From Algoriphagus vanfongensis DSM 17529 (lineage in GTDB: Bacteria > Bacteroidota > Bacteroidia > Cytophagales > Cyclobacteriaceae), in NCBI RefSeq assembly GCF_000429465.1, contig NZ_AUBX01000002.1:31373-95372 (forward strand): 64,000 nt of DNA, read 5' to 3'. The first letter of the stretch is position 1, and the number at the start of each line of letters is the position of its first letter. Made by a program: the position numbers and the translations under genes. The notes under the pieces were generated by a model. The model was not told where the DNA came from, did no database searches, and saw only the letters and a list, made by a program, of their open reading frames with translations. Below are positions 42,079-49,932 of this stretch, piece by piece.

Positions 42079-45000
42079 CTAGGTTGATTTTCTTTTTTGA
42101 TATAGCAAAAGCGCGCCGAGTAGTATCAGCAATACAGGAATGACATACAGTCCGTACTGGATAAAATAAGTCCATTTGCCCTTTGCGGAAAGCTCTTTTG
42201 TGTTCCCGTTGAGCACAAAACCAGCCCAATAATAGGGATGTTGCTTCATGGGGTTTTCTTCCAGAAATTTCTTTTTGGCCTTGGCGAGAGCTGTTTCTTT
42301 TGAGTTTCCCTCATCCAAAAAATCATAAAATAAACGCATCAGTATGGCTGTTTCCTCATCGGGTACCTGCCATAGGCTATAAACAGCGGATTTCACACCC
42401 GCATAAGTAAGTGCTCTGGACAAACTCAACATTCCCTCTCCTGGCTGTAATGTTCCTATACCTGTATTGCATGCACTGAGAACTACCAATTCGGCCGGAA
42501 ATCGTAGCTGATACAATTCTGAATAGGACATACGCTCTCCATCCTGAAAGTAGATGCCTGAATTTTCGTGATTGTCCTTGTCCATCACTGCATGGGTTGC
42601 AAAATGATAAATCTGAAAGGTGCCAATGGCTTCTAACAAGCTGTTTTTGTTGGCTTTTTCTCTATGAAACAGCTCTCCCCCAAATCGATCTACTATGTAG
42701 TTTGCCTCATCTAGCGCACCTTCCAAATAAGTTAAACGGCTACGTGTAACCGCTTGGGTTTCTAGGGTGCTGAGATAGGATTTTGGATACTCTGGAACAA
42801 ATGCCGCTACTGTGCCAGTACTTTTTCCTCCGTACCCGGTAAACTGCTGTAATGTCCAAAGCTTAAATGAATTGGAATAACTGATCGTATAATTCTGTAC
42901 TAAGAATCCGGTCTGATCGGGCCTTTCCAGGCTCTCAAAAGAAAGGAAATTAAGTTTGCTGTCTGGGATGATGACAAGGTTCCTGAGATTTTGGTCCTCA
43001 AGTTTTAATGGGGTGATTAACAATTGGTAAAGTTGTCTGGAAAGTAGCGCTACTTTCGGTTGGATGCGCTGGATCTGGCGATGATAATTATCCAATAGCT
43101 CGAAGATTGGTTTTTTATCCCCTAAATCACGCAATTGGATTTTTCTGGCATTTACCACAAAGGCAAAAATTTTGGTATCAGTAACTATATATCTGATTAT
43201 AGCTCTTTCACCGGAGAGCTGGTTTTGGATAGTTTCGATGTCAATATTTCCATCGAAAAAACCAAAATAGGAGGAATCGTAAGTGGAGATTTTAGCTTCG
43301 TTTTCCTCAAGCTCAGCTTGAATTTTCTGGATTTCTTCTAAGTCTGAGCTCGAATCTTCTTGCGCAAGCATGGCCAAGCTTGACCGCAGGTGATTGTGCA
43401 TCAGCAATAAGCTGTCCGGTACAGCCAAAAATTGGTGGTGTTTAGCCTCAAATTCCCTCCATAGCAGTTGAGAGGTGTTGTTTTCCACTCGAATCAGTAA
43501 GCTGTCCACCAGAGGTTTGTTCAGCTGCAGATGAAGTGACATTAAACCCTCGTGGATTATTCCAGAGGTCATGTTCAGGCTGGGATTATATGCGCCCTTT
43601 TGGTAGTATTTCTGAAAAATAATTGCAGCTAAGTCGTATAGATGATAGCTAATTTGCCCCAAATCCTTTTTCCCACTTTGTCCATATTGGTTTCGATAGA
43701 CATTGGCAGCTTCCTTTACGGCATTGATATAATAAACACTGTTTCGTTCTGTGAAATCATCTTCCTGGATCTGCATCAAATTCTCCACTTCTTCAGAAAG
43801 CAGGAGAGAAAATGCACGTTTCACAAGTTGTTCGGCTTGGGAGAAATCTCCCATCTGTTGTAAAATATCTGCTTTTTTCAAAGACAGATTGAGGAGGTTT
43901 ACTTCACGGATATCATGGTTTTTCCCGATTTGCAGGGCATTGTTCAGGTAGCTCAGTGCTTGATGCAAGTCATTGGAACTAAATAGCCAAAACTTACAAT
44001 AGTCCGCATTGGAAAGCATTTCAAAGTAGTAATTATCTTTATCTATACTTTCTTTCATGGCCAAATCCAGTAGACGGATTTTCTCTTGGGTTTCTTTGCT
44101 ATCCTCATAATCATCCAGAATAGCCGCAGTATTAAGTATACTACTGATCAAGTAGTCAGAGTATTGGATTTGGTGTTTTCTTGATAACTTCCTGTAGTCA
44201 TTTCTCAGACTGTCTAAATGGGCCAGTGCAGAAGGTGCGTCATCAGTTAGGTCATAATAGAGAATATTTATTCTGTGCCTATCCACCTGATACATGAGTG
44301 CTGGTTTCTGATCTACTATGAATGCAGATTTGCCAAATGAGTCTTCACTTACCCACTGATCAAATTTAGAGTTAATTGCAAGGGTTAATTCTTTGGCTCC
44401 GGCTTTATCTCCGTATGTCCGATAAAGTCGCATCAAGTTACCGTAAATAGAGATCAGATTACTTTTATCTACTTCTGGATCGGATTCCCATAGAGCTTTT
44501 GCCTTTAAGTAGCATTCCTTCCGTTGGGTAAAAAATCCAGTCTCAGCGTACATGGTTCCCAAATTATTATACGCCAGTGCGAGACTTGAGAGGTTTAGGT
44601 CACTCTCGGGAAGTGCTTCATATAGACTGATGGCCTGTTTATATACTCTTATTGCCTCATGGTATTCGTTATTCTTATCATGCAGAAAGGCAATGTCATA
44701 TACATAATCCGCCTGGTCGAGAGGCTTTAGGTGTGCTTCAAGCACCTCATACCAATTTTTAGCGGTTTTCAATGAATTAGTCCAATCGCCCGTATTAGCT
44801 ATGTTATGGTACGTTTCTATGCTTAGGTCTTTCACATAGTCTGCCTGTCCAGCATCAACCAGTTTTTGCCCTTCTTCTAAAGCCTGATCAAATTCAAGGA
44901 CTGCTTCCTGATAATTTTTCTGGCTGGTATAGTGAAGTCCTGAGGCGAAGTGGGATTTGCTTTTATAAAGCAAATGGTCGGGATGGCTGGATGAAAGTTC

Positions 45001-45183
45001 ATCCTTTATTTGTTGAAAGATTTCAGCAGCTTGCAAATAGTTTTGTACGGATAGCAAACTGGCTGCTTCTAAAAGTTTATCTTGAAAGCTGTCTTCGGTT
45101 TGCTGTTGCCTTGAGAATCCATCAGGCGGTGCCAATAAAGTCAGACAAAAAATATATAAGGAAATTCTTAAAGTGGAAAACAT
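42079..45183 (-). CDS. TPR-CHAT caspase-like protease with signal peptide and C-terminal membrane anchor
   Basis: 1034 residues. A signal peptide (LRISLYIFCLTLLAPPDGFS) is followed by ~550 residues of TPR-type helices (e.g. YHEAIRVYKQAISLYEALPE, ALAYNNLGTMYAETGFF). The CHAT domain covers ~640-990. Its His-Cys dyad is visible: FATHAVMD with His864 and VVLSACNTGIG with Cys905. A final hydrophobic segment (~1009-1028) ends with QKRKST. This topology predicts periplasmic TPR and CHAT parts and a short cytoplasmic tail. CHAT proteins are caspase/separase-like proteases. The gene converges on the sigma/anti-sigma pair with a 3-nt gap, so a role in cleaving the periplasmic part of the anti-sigma protein is a reasonable hypothesis. 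Confidence 0.9.
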   Translation of the reverse strand: MFSTLRISLYIFCLTLLAPPDGFSRQQQTEDSFQDKLLEAASLLSVQNYLQAAEIFQQIKDELSSSHPDHLLYKSKSHFASGLHYTSQKNYQEAVLEFDQALEEGQKLVDAGQADYVKDLSIETYHNIANTGDWTNSLKTAKNWYEVLEAHLKPLDQADYVYDIAFLHDKNNEYHEAIRVYKQAISLYEALPESDLNLSSLALAYNNLGTMYAETGFFTQRKECYLKAKALWESDPEVDKSNLISIYGNLMRLYRTYGDKAGAKELTLAINSKFDQWVSEDSFGKSAFIVDQKPALMYQVDRHRINILYYDLTDDAPSALAHLDSLRNDYRKLSRKHQIQYSDYLISSILNTAAILDDYEDSKETQEKIRLLDLAMKESIDKDNYYFEMLSNADYCKFWLFSSNDLHQALSYLNNALQIGKNHDIREVNLLNLSLKKADILQQMGDFSQAEQLVKRAFSLLLSEEVENLMQIQEDDFTERNSVYYINAVKEAANVYRNQYGQSGKKDLGQISYHLYDLAAIIFQKYYQKGAYNPSLNMTSGIIHEGLMSLHLQLNKPLVDSLLIRVENNTSQLLWREFEAKHHQFLAVPDSLLLMHNHLRSSLAMLAQEDSSSDLEEIQKIQAELEENEAKISTYDSSYFGFFDGNIDIETIQNQLSGERAIIRYIVTDTKIFAFVVNARKIQLRDLGDKKPIFELLDNYHRQIQRIQPKVALLSRQLYQLLITPLKLEDQNLRNLVIIPDSKLNFLSFESLERPDQTGFLVQNYTISYSNSFKLWTLQQFTGYGGKSTGTVAAFVPEYPKSYLSTLETQAVTRSRLTYLEGALDEANYIVDRFGGELFHREKANKNSLLEAIGTFQIYHFATHAVMDKDNHENSGIYFQDGERMSYSELYQLRFPAELVVLSACNTGIGTLQPGEGMLSLSRALTYAGVKSAVYSLWQVPDEETAILMRLFYDFLDEGNSKETALAKAKKKFLEENPMKQHPYYWAGFVLNGNTKELSAKGKWTYFIQYGLYVIPVLLILLGALLLYQKRKST

Positions 45184-45624
45184 GGCTCTCGCTTAGGAAA
45201 TTGATGAGAAACTGCTCATTTTTGAATACTAAACCTAATAGAAGGAAGATTTCCTGATTATCGAATGGTCCTATATGTAATTTTGATTATTGATGTCTAA
45301 CAAGCTCTACAATCATTTCAAAAAAAGGAAATTAGCCGTTAATATCAAAAAGAAATAAGAATAAAACTATAACCACACGGTGTGGTTGGCATTGGGAAAT
45401 AAGTCCTGCCAAATTGAGCAATTTGAAAAGCCTCAACGATTAGCTTCTTAGGGTGTCAGGATTAAAGATCTTTATGTGCTTATTTACCTGCATGCTTTTT
45501 TTTGCTAATTTTTGAGCTATTCATAAATTTTTTCAAAGGGCTGATTTCTTGACCTTAATGATTTTTACTGTCAATTTATTACTTTAAGCCTTCCAATTGC
45601 CGTTAGCCTAAGCCTTTCGGATCT
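45184..45624. other. Gap upstream of the CHAT gene and of leader copy B
   Basis: 441 bp without a gene I can support. It should hold the - strand promoter of the CHAT gene, but I cannot place one with confidence. It contains a perfect inverted repeat AACCACAC-G-GTGTGGTT (45371-45387), a possible regulator site, 188 bp upstream of the CHAT start. Confidence 0.5.
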
Positions 45625-45766
45625 TGAATTTCTCGCCAAGGTAGTCTCTGGTGCTTCGGGCAACCAGAAGCTTCCGGCATAAAGCCGCTTGCTTTGCTGC
45701 GCTTTTTATTCCTTTTCCTTCTGGTTTTAGTCGCTCCAGGACTGGGGGTGCTTCATAATTCATTGT
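45625..45766 (+). repeat. 142-bp leader repeat, copy B (in front of radC-like gene)
   Basis: It is nearly identical to copy A at 31413-31554. The GCTTCATAA box (45750-45758) is followed after exactly 29 nt by the radC-like ATG at 45788; the diverged copy at 62397 has the same 29-nt spacing to the ardC-like ATG. Interleaved complementary segments TGGT/ACCA and GCTTC/GAAGC could form a small H-type pseudoknot, followed by a CGGC-ATAAA-GCCG hairpin. It most likely carries the promoter and untranslated leader of element genes. Confidence 0.8.
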
Positions 45767-45787
45767 TCCACAAAAACGAAAAAAATT

Positions 45788-46258
45788 ATGGAGACGCTAG
45801 TAAGAAAAATTGATTTGTATGAAGTAGCTGAAATTAAACTAAGCTATTCAGGAAAAGTTAAGGCCAGTCAAAGACCAAAAGTAGATTCTTCCAGACAAGT
45901 ATTCGAAGTGTTTACTCAAGTTTGGGAAGAAGATAGGCTGGAGTTTGTAGAAGACTTTAAGGTCATGCTGCTGTCCAGAGCCAATAGAGTGATAGGAATA
46001 GTCAATATCAGCTCTGGCGGTACAGCAGGAACTGTGGTGGATGTAAAACTGGTACTGACAGCTGCTCTGAAATCCAATTCAAGCTCCATGATCCTCGCTC
46101 ATAATCATCCTTCTGGAAACTTGATCCCTTCTGAACCGGACAAACGATTGACGGCAAGAATCAAAGAAGCAGGTAGAATTCTGGATATTCCTGTCCTAGA
46201 CCATCTGATTATTACAGCTGAAGGATATTATTCCTTTGCAGATGAAGGGGAGTTATAA
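45788..46258 (+). CDS. RadC-type JAB/MPN-domain protein of mobile elements
   Basis: 156 residues with the JAMM metal motif: LAHNHPSGNLIPSEPDKRLT, preceded by NISSGGTAGTVVDVK and followed by LDIPVLDHLIITAEGYYSFADEG. It lacks the N-terminal helix-hairpin-helix part of chromosomal RadC, as is usual for the short versions in integrative elements and plasmids. Role in the element is not established; processing of DNA or proteins during transfer has been suggested for such proteins. Its promoter/leader is repeat copy B. A degraded relative lies at 48521-48668. Confidence 0.88.
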   Translation: METLVRKIDLYEVAEIKLSYSGKVKASQRPKVDSSRQVFEVFTQVWEEDRLEFVEDFKVMLLSRANRVIGIVNISSGGTAGTVVDVKLVLTAALKSNSSSMILAHNHPSGNLIPSEPDKRLTARIKEAGRILDIPVLDHLIITAEGYYSFADEGEL

Positions 46259-46271
46259 TCTCCCTTTTTTT
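46248..46271 (+). terminator. Intrinsic terminator overlapping the radC-like stop codon
   Basis: GGGAG (46248-46252) pairs with CTCCC (46260-46264) over a 7-nt loop containing the TAA, followed by seven T residues (46265-46271). Confidence 0.65.
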
Positions 46272-46364
46272 AATACTATTTAAATAGAAATGATTTTAGT
46301 TCTTTGTGTTTTCCTCAACTAAAAGGGCTCTATAACAAAGCTAAGACTTGTTATAAGGGGTATT

Positions 46365-46388
46365 AAAAAAGACAGTCTTATGACTGCC
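46365..46388 (-). terminator. Intrinsic terminator of the small HTH gene
   Basis: On the - strand GGCAGTC-ATAA-GACTGTC (46388-46371) is followed by TTTTTT (46370-46365). It lies 26 bp past the stop of the gene at 46415. Because the flanks are A-rich on one side and T-rich on the other, it may work both ways. Confidence 0.75.
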
Positions 46389-46414
46389 TTTTAAATAAAC
46401 CTGATTTTAAATCA

Positions 46415-46819
46415 TTAACCTCTAAGCCAATTGATGAATGTTTGGTATCCTACTCCAATTTCTCTGGCGAATGCAGCTTTCGTTTTTGTACCTGCTTCTT
46501 CCACTTTTTTCCATTCTTGAAGGATTTTTGATTTTTCTGCATCGGAGAAGGATCTTCTTTTTCCTGATTTTTTGCTACCAGTCCCATCGTTAAGAGCTGT
46601 TATCAAATCATTTAAATCTGACAGGAATTTGTTGTCAGTAAGAAACAAGCCAGCTTCTTCAAGCTTTTTGATTACTTCATGCTTGGGATTCACAGGGGTA
46701 ACGGAAATTCCTCTTGCAGCTGCTTCCTGTAAGTCAATTTTTTTTCCTTCTGTGGTGATGTAAATAAATCCTTCTGTTCTTTTTAGATCCAAAAGTGATT
46801 CTTTAATTAAATCTTTCAT
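46415..46819 (-). CDS. Small protein with C-terminal transposase-type HTH
   Basis: 134 residues. The last ~45 residues, RRSFSDAEKSKILQEWKKVEEAGTKTKAAFAREIGVGYQTFINWLRG, closely resemble the N-terminal helix-turn-helix of IS3/IS66-type transposases or Psq-type HTHs. The first ~85 residues (GFIYITTEGKKIDLQEAAARGISVTPVNPKHEVIKKLEEAG) match nothing I know. No catalytic transposase partner is next to it. It may be a regulator derived from a transposase or a toxin-antitoxin-like DNA-binding protein. A 240-bp AT-rich gap precedes it. Confidence 0.65.
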   Translation of the reverse strand: MKDLIKESLLDLKRTEGFIYITTEGKKIDLQEAAARGISVTPVNPKHEVIKKLEEAGLFLTDNKFLSDLNDLITALNDGTGSKKSGKRRSFSDAEKSKILQEWKKVEEAGTKTKAAFAREIGVGYQTFINWLRG

Positions 46820-47059
46820 TATAAATAGGGGTTAAGCAAATGTTAATGTATTGCAATGATAATAGATATTGAGTAATTTATTATGCTTATATAAAAATGA
46901 TTTATGGCACGTCTATTTTGTAGGTAAGATTTGACTCCCCAAACAGATAAAATAGTATGACTTTTTAATGTGGATTGTAAAACTTTATTTTTTTAACTGT
47001 ATCGTTTTGATGATTATATTCGTGTTTGAGGATATAACCATAACAAAAATCTGTTAACC

Positions 47060-47539
47060 ATGAAAAATCAATTTTTCTTATTGATCCTACTCTTGTTTGT
47101 GATTACATCATGTGAGGAGGAGGGGAACCCTGTCAGCATCCTAGAAGGGAGCTATGAACATAGTATTGAAACAGCATATGTTTCAAAAACAGTAATGACC
47201 TTTGGAAATGGAGGGACAGTACTGGTTGAATATTTTAGAAATTATGGTGAGGAGATAGGCTGGTGTCTGACTAATTACGGAAGTGGAACGTATACTTTAA
47301 ATGGGGAGGAATTTTCGGTTACTTTGCCAGCCTTTTACGGTCCTGACCCAACGGCTCTTTACAGTGTGGGCTGTATACCTAGAGAAGAGCTTGTTAATGT
47401 TACTGGGGATGATCCAGTTGTTTTGGAAGGAACTCTGGTTTTTGGTGAGACGAGAGATACGTTTACTTTAAACTATAATTGTGATGATTTGCTCACGATG
47501 TGTAATGCTACTACAATGGATTTTAACAAAGTGGAGTGA
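47060..47539 (+). CDS. Small lipoprotein of unknown function
   Basis: 159 residues. Signal peptide with lipobox (LLFVITSC), then EEEGNPVS, an acidic surface-export-like start. Beta-rich body (SVTLPAFYGPDPTALYSVGC, VLEGTLVFGETRDTFTLNYNC) with four Cys after the lipid-modified one (WCLTNY, VGCIPR, YNCDDL, TMCNAT), which might form disulfides in the envelope. It looks like a small lipocalin-like or META-like beta-barrel, but I do not recognise the family. A terminator follows directly. Confidence 0.72.
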   Translation: MKNQFFLLILLLFVITSCEEEGNPVSILEGSYEHSIETAYVSKTVMTFGNGGTVLVEYFRNYGEEIGWCLTNYGSGTYTLNGEEFSVTLPAFYGPDPTALYSVGCIPREELVNVTGDDPVVLEGTLVFGETRDTFTLNYNCDDLLTMCNATTMDFNKVE

Positions 47540-47561
47540 TTTGGAAAAGCTGTGATTTTAT

Positions 47562-47587
47562 AGAGAAGTCCTTGACTTCTCTCTTTT
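47562..47587 (+). terminator. Intrinsic terminator after the small lipoprotein
   Basis: AGAGAAGTC (47562-47570) pairs perfectly with GACTTCTCT (47574-47582) over a CTT loop and is followed by CTTTT. Confidence 0.7.
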
Positions 47588-47638
47588 AATGTTTGAGCTA
47601 TTTCTTACTAATTAAAATATCCTTTTTTAGTTATGATG

Positions 47639-48331
47639 GTGAAATGCATACTAAGGATTCATGTAATCCTTCTACTATATTTTGTAATATTTTTTGAAAG
47701 TGTTGCTCAAACAGATAGTAAGGACTTTGTTTTTAGAACTGGCTTTACCTTTCATGGTTATTCAGAGGACATGACATTTGGCTTAGGCTCCAGTATTTTT
47801 CCTGAAGACTTGGATTTATTGAGTCAAAAGGAGTTTACTTATTATTTGACCCCGGGTTTTGGCAAATATATGGGCAGAGGATATTACCTGGGCGTTCAGG
47901 CAATTGTAGGAAAATCTGAATTTGAAAGTCAATTTTATAATGATGACCATGAATTGATCGGAGCTGCAAATTCTCAATCTGATAGAATTGGAGCGGGTGT
48001 ATTATTTAGAAAGTATTATTCTCTGACAGATAGGTTCTCACCTTTTTTTGGGGTTAGCAGTAACTTTTATAGTGAAGAAGGTGATGTTGTTTCCTACTCA
48101 GGTGAATCCTTTTCGTTGACTACAACCTATTTTTCGACCGAGTTTCATGTGGGTGTCAATTTTTTGGTTGTCCCCAGATTAGAAGTTGAGACATATTATT
48201 CTCCTGGTAGGTTCTATGGTAGAAAGAATAAACATTATGAAGGTGAATACGACTTTGAGACTGAATTTGGGAAGAGGGGGCAGGAGTTTTCACTTGGCAT
48301 CAATTACCACATCTTTAGAGGCAAGGAATAG
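47639..48331 (+). CDS. Outer-membrane beta-barrel-like protein
   Basis: 230 residues from the ATG at 47639 (another lies at 47633). Signal peptide ends near ESVAQ. Amphipathic strands with aromatic ends (VFRTGFTFHGYSEDMTFGLG, YYLTPGFGKYMGRGYYLGVQAIVG, AGVLFRKYYSLTDRFSPFFGVSSNFY, STEFHVGVNFLVVPRLEVETYY) suggest an 8- to 10-stranded barrel. The last strand FSLGINYHIF ends close to the C-terminus. No functional motif seen. It stands alone between a terminator and a degraded radC fragment. Confidence 0.7.
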   Translation: MKCILRIHVILLLYFVIFFESVAQTDSKDFVFRTGFTFHGYSEDMTFGLGSSIFPEDLDLLSQKEFTYYLTPGFGKYMGRGYYLGVQAIVGKSEFESQFYNDDHELIGAANSQSDRIGAGVLFRKYYSLTDRFSPFFGVSSNFYSEEGDVVSYSGESFSLTTTYFSTEFHVGVNFLVVPRLEVETYYSPGRFYGRKNKHYEGEYDFETEFGKRGQEFSLGINYHIFRGKE

Positions 48332-48520
48332 GCTCATTAAAGCTTATCCCAATTTGAGGCCAAACGAATGATTTAATGGATATTTTTCAGTAATAGTTTT
48401 CAATATAGAAATTGCTTAATTAGCCGAATGGATCTACAAAGTCTTTGAAAGTTGATTTGAGTTGGTGGGAGGATTTAAATCTAATACCAATTTTTAATAT
48501 TAACCCATAATGATTTATAT

Positions 48521-48668
48521 GGAAAGTTTATTCCTTCTGAGCCTGACGAACGATTGATAGCTAGAAATAATTATTTTCATAAAATACTAGGTCTTTTTGT
48601 TTTGGTCAATAAGCACTATTGGAGAAGGATACTATTCCTTTGCTAATAAGTCCGATTGTGATTTATTA
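48521..48668 (+). pseudogene. Degraded 3' fragment of a radC-like gene
   Basis: Translation of 48521 onward reads GKFIPSEPDERLIAR, matching GNLIPSEPDKRLTAR of the intact radC-like protein at 45788. After a frameshift and divergence, GEGYYSFANKS matches AEGYYSFADEG. The JAMM His residues and all upstream parts are absent. With leader copy A this shows that at least two more leader/radC units once existed in the region. The rest of the gap 48332-48735 holds nothing else I can identify. Confidence 0.7.
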
Positions 48669-48735
48669 ATAAAAAGTAAAGACTAACTGTTTTAAAAGTT
48701 AGATTAACTCAGCAATTGAAAATTCTAAATCCGAA

Positions 48736-49737
48736 TTAGATTGAGTCACGTATCATCAATTCTGTTTGAAGACTAATATATTCACAAGGTGTTTCCGAGT
48801 TTTTTATTTGGTTCAATAAAATTTGAGCTGCTTGAGCTCCCATTTCAAATGGTTTTTGATTTACTGTGCTGAGTGATGGTGAGATGTATTGAGAAATTGG
48901 TTCATCGGCAAAACCGATAATTGCGAGATCTTGAGGTATTTTTAAGCCTATTTCAAAGGCAACCTGATAGGCGTCGTATGCGAGGTAATCGCTATAGGCA
49001 AATAGACTATCTATTGACTTTTCCATTAGAAGATTCTTGAGGTTCTCTTTTAATAAATATGGATCATCACTTTCCAAAATTAGCTCACTTTCTACACTGA
49101 GATTAGCTTTTTTTAAGGATTCTTTATACCCCATCAATCTGTTAAAAGTAGTAGAGAGGTTCTTTGGGCCTTTAATATGCGCAGTACGTTTATACCTGTT
49201 TTTTATAAGATACTCAACCGCCTGGAATGCCCCGTCAAAATCATTACTGATCACATGTGAGGCCTCTAACTCTTCACATTGGCGATCCATAAAAACCAGC
49301 TGTATATCTGAATTGATGATTTCCTGTAAGTGATCTACCTTCTCATTTTTTTTACACACTGTGGCCAGGACTCCATCTACTCTTGAATTTAAAAATGTCT
49401 GACAGGCTTTAATTTCCTGCTTTTGTTTTTCATTGGATGTACAAATGATTAATTGATAACCAGCCTTTGAGGTTACGCTTTCTATTCCCTCCAACATTCT
49501 GCTGTAGAAATGATGGGTAAATTCAGGAATAAGGAGACCAATAGTCTTTGTCTTGTTTTGCACAAGACCCTTTGCGAAAGGATTAGGTCTGTACCCCATT
49601 TTCTTAGCCAGGTCCAAAATCTCCTTTTTTCGAGGCTCACTTATTTTACCAGTATCATTCAATGCACGGGAAACAGTAGAAGGGCTTATTTGAAGCTCTT
49701 TGGCAATATCGGTAATGCTGACTCTTTTACTTTTCAT
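48736..49737 (-). CDS. LacI-family transcriptional regulator of PUL 2
   Basis: 333 residues. LacI-type HTH at residues ~5-25 (SITDIAKELQISPSTVSRALNDTGKISEPRKKEILDLAKKMGYRPNPFAKGL), then the sugar-binding periplasmic-protein fold (TIGLLIPEFTHHFYSRMLEGIE, DGVLATVCKK, VFMDRQCEE, VISNDFDGAFQAVEYLI, IIGFADEPISQYISPSLSTV). It is transcribed away from the aldo/keto reductase operon. Two LacI-type operators sit in between, 55 and 76 bp upstream of its start. It probably represses both directions until the PUL 2 sugar or its intermediate binds. Confidence 0.93.
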   Translation of the reverse strand: MKSKRVSITDIAKELQISPSTVSRALNDTGKISEPRKKEILDLAKKMGYRPNPFAKGLVQNKTKTIGLLIPEFTHHFYSRMLEGIESVTSKAGYQLIICTSNEKQKQEIKACQTFLNSRVDGVLATVCKKNEKVDHLQEIINSDIQLVFMDRQCEELEASHVISNDFDGAFQAVEYLIKNRYKRTAHIKGPKNLSTTFNRLMGYKESLKKANLSVESELILESDDPYLLKENLKNLLMEKSIDSLFAYSDYLAYDAYQVAFEIGLKIPQDLAIIGFADEPISQYISPSLSTVNQKPFEMGAQAAQILLNQIKNSETPCEYISLQTELMIRDSI

Positions 49738-49792
49738 GTTTCTCAGATTGTAAAATAAAAGTAATTAAAGATGCAAATAATGAGATGCTGAG

Positions 49793-49824
49793 GCAAACGT
49801 TTGCGTGGATCGTGCAAACGTTTG
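49793..49824. promoter_or_regulatory. Twin LacI-family operators
   Basis: GCAAACGTTTGC (49793-49804) is a perfect palindrome with the central CG of LacI/GalR operators, and CAAACGTTTG (49815-49824) repeats the core. The centres are 21 bp apart, two helical turns, so two dimers would bind on the same face. They lie between the lacI-type gene and the divergent reductase operon. Confidence 0.85.
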
Positions 49825-49932
49825 ATTCTACTTTTTAATCGGAATATTCTCTATTTGAGCTGGTTAAGATATGGGTGAGGACAATCTAGTTTTTAGTTAT
49901 TAGCCCTGATAAATAATCAATAATCCCAAAAT

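Larger units (their letters stand above)
31413..45766. mobile_element. 14.3-kb segment bounded by 142-bp direct repeats
   Basis: Leader copies A and B are in the same orientation and nearly identical, and enclose the transporter remnant, hipBST module 2, the lipoprotein run, the ECF/anti-sigma pair and the CHAT protease. Homologous recombination between them could delete or duplicate the segment. No integrase or transposase is encoded inside. The segment's status as a transferable unit is an inference from the repeats only. Confidence 0.45.

Noticed and set aside
42079..45183. TPR-CHAT protein as part of a type III-E CRISPR (Craspase) system
   Set aside because: No cas gene, repeat array or Csx30-like protein in the window, and the protein has a signal peptide and membrane anchor, unlike cytoplasmic Craspase subunits.
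46415..46819. Insertion sequence transposase
   Set aside because: Only an HTH is present; no DDE domain partner or terminal inverted repeats were found nearby.
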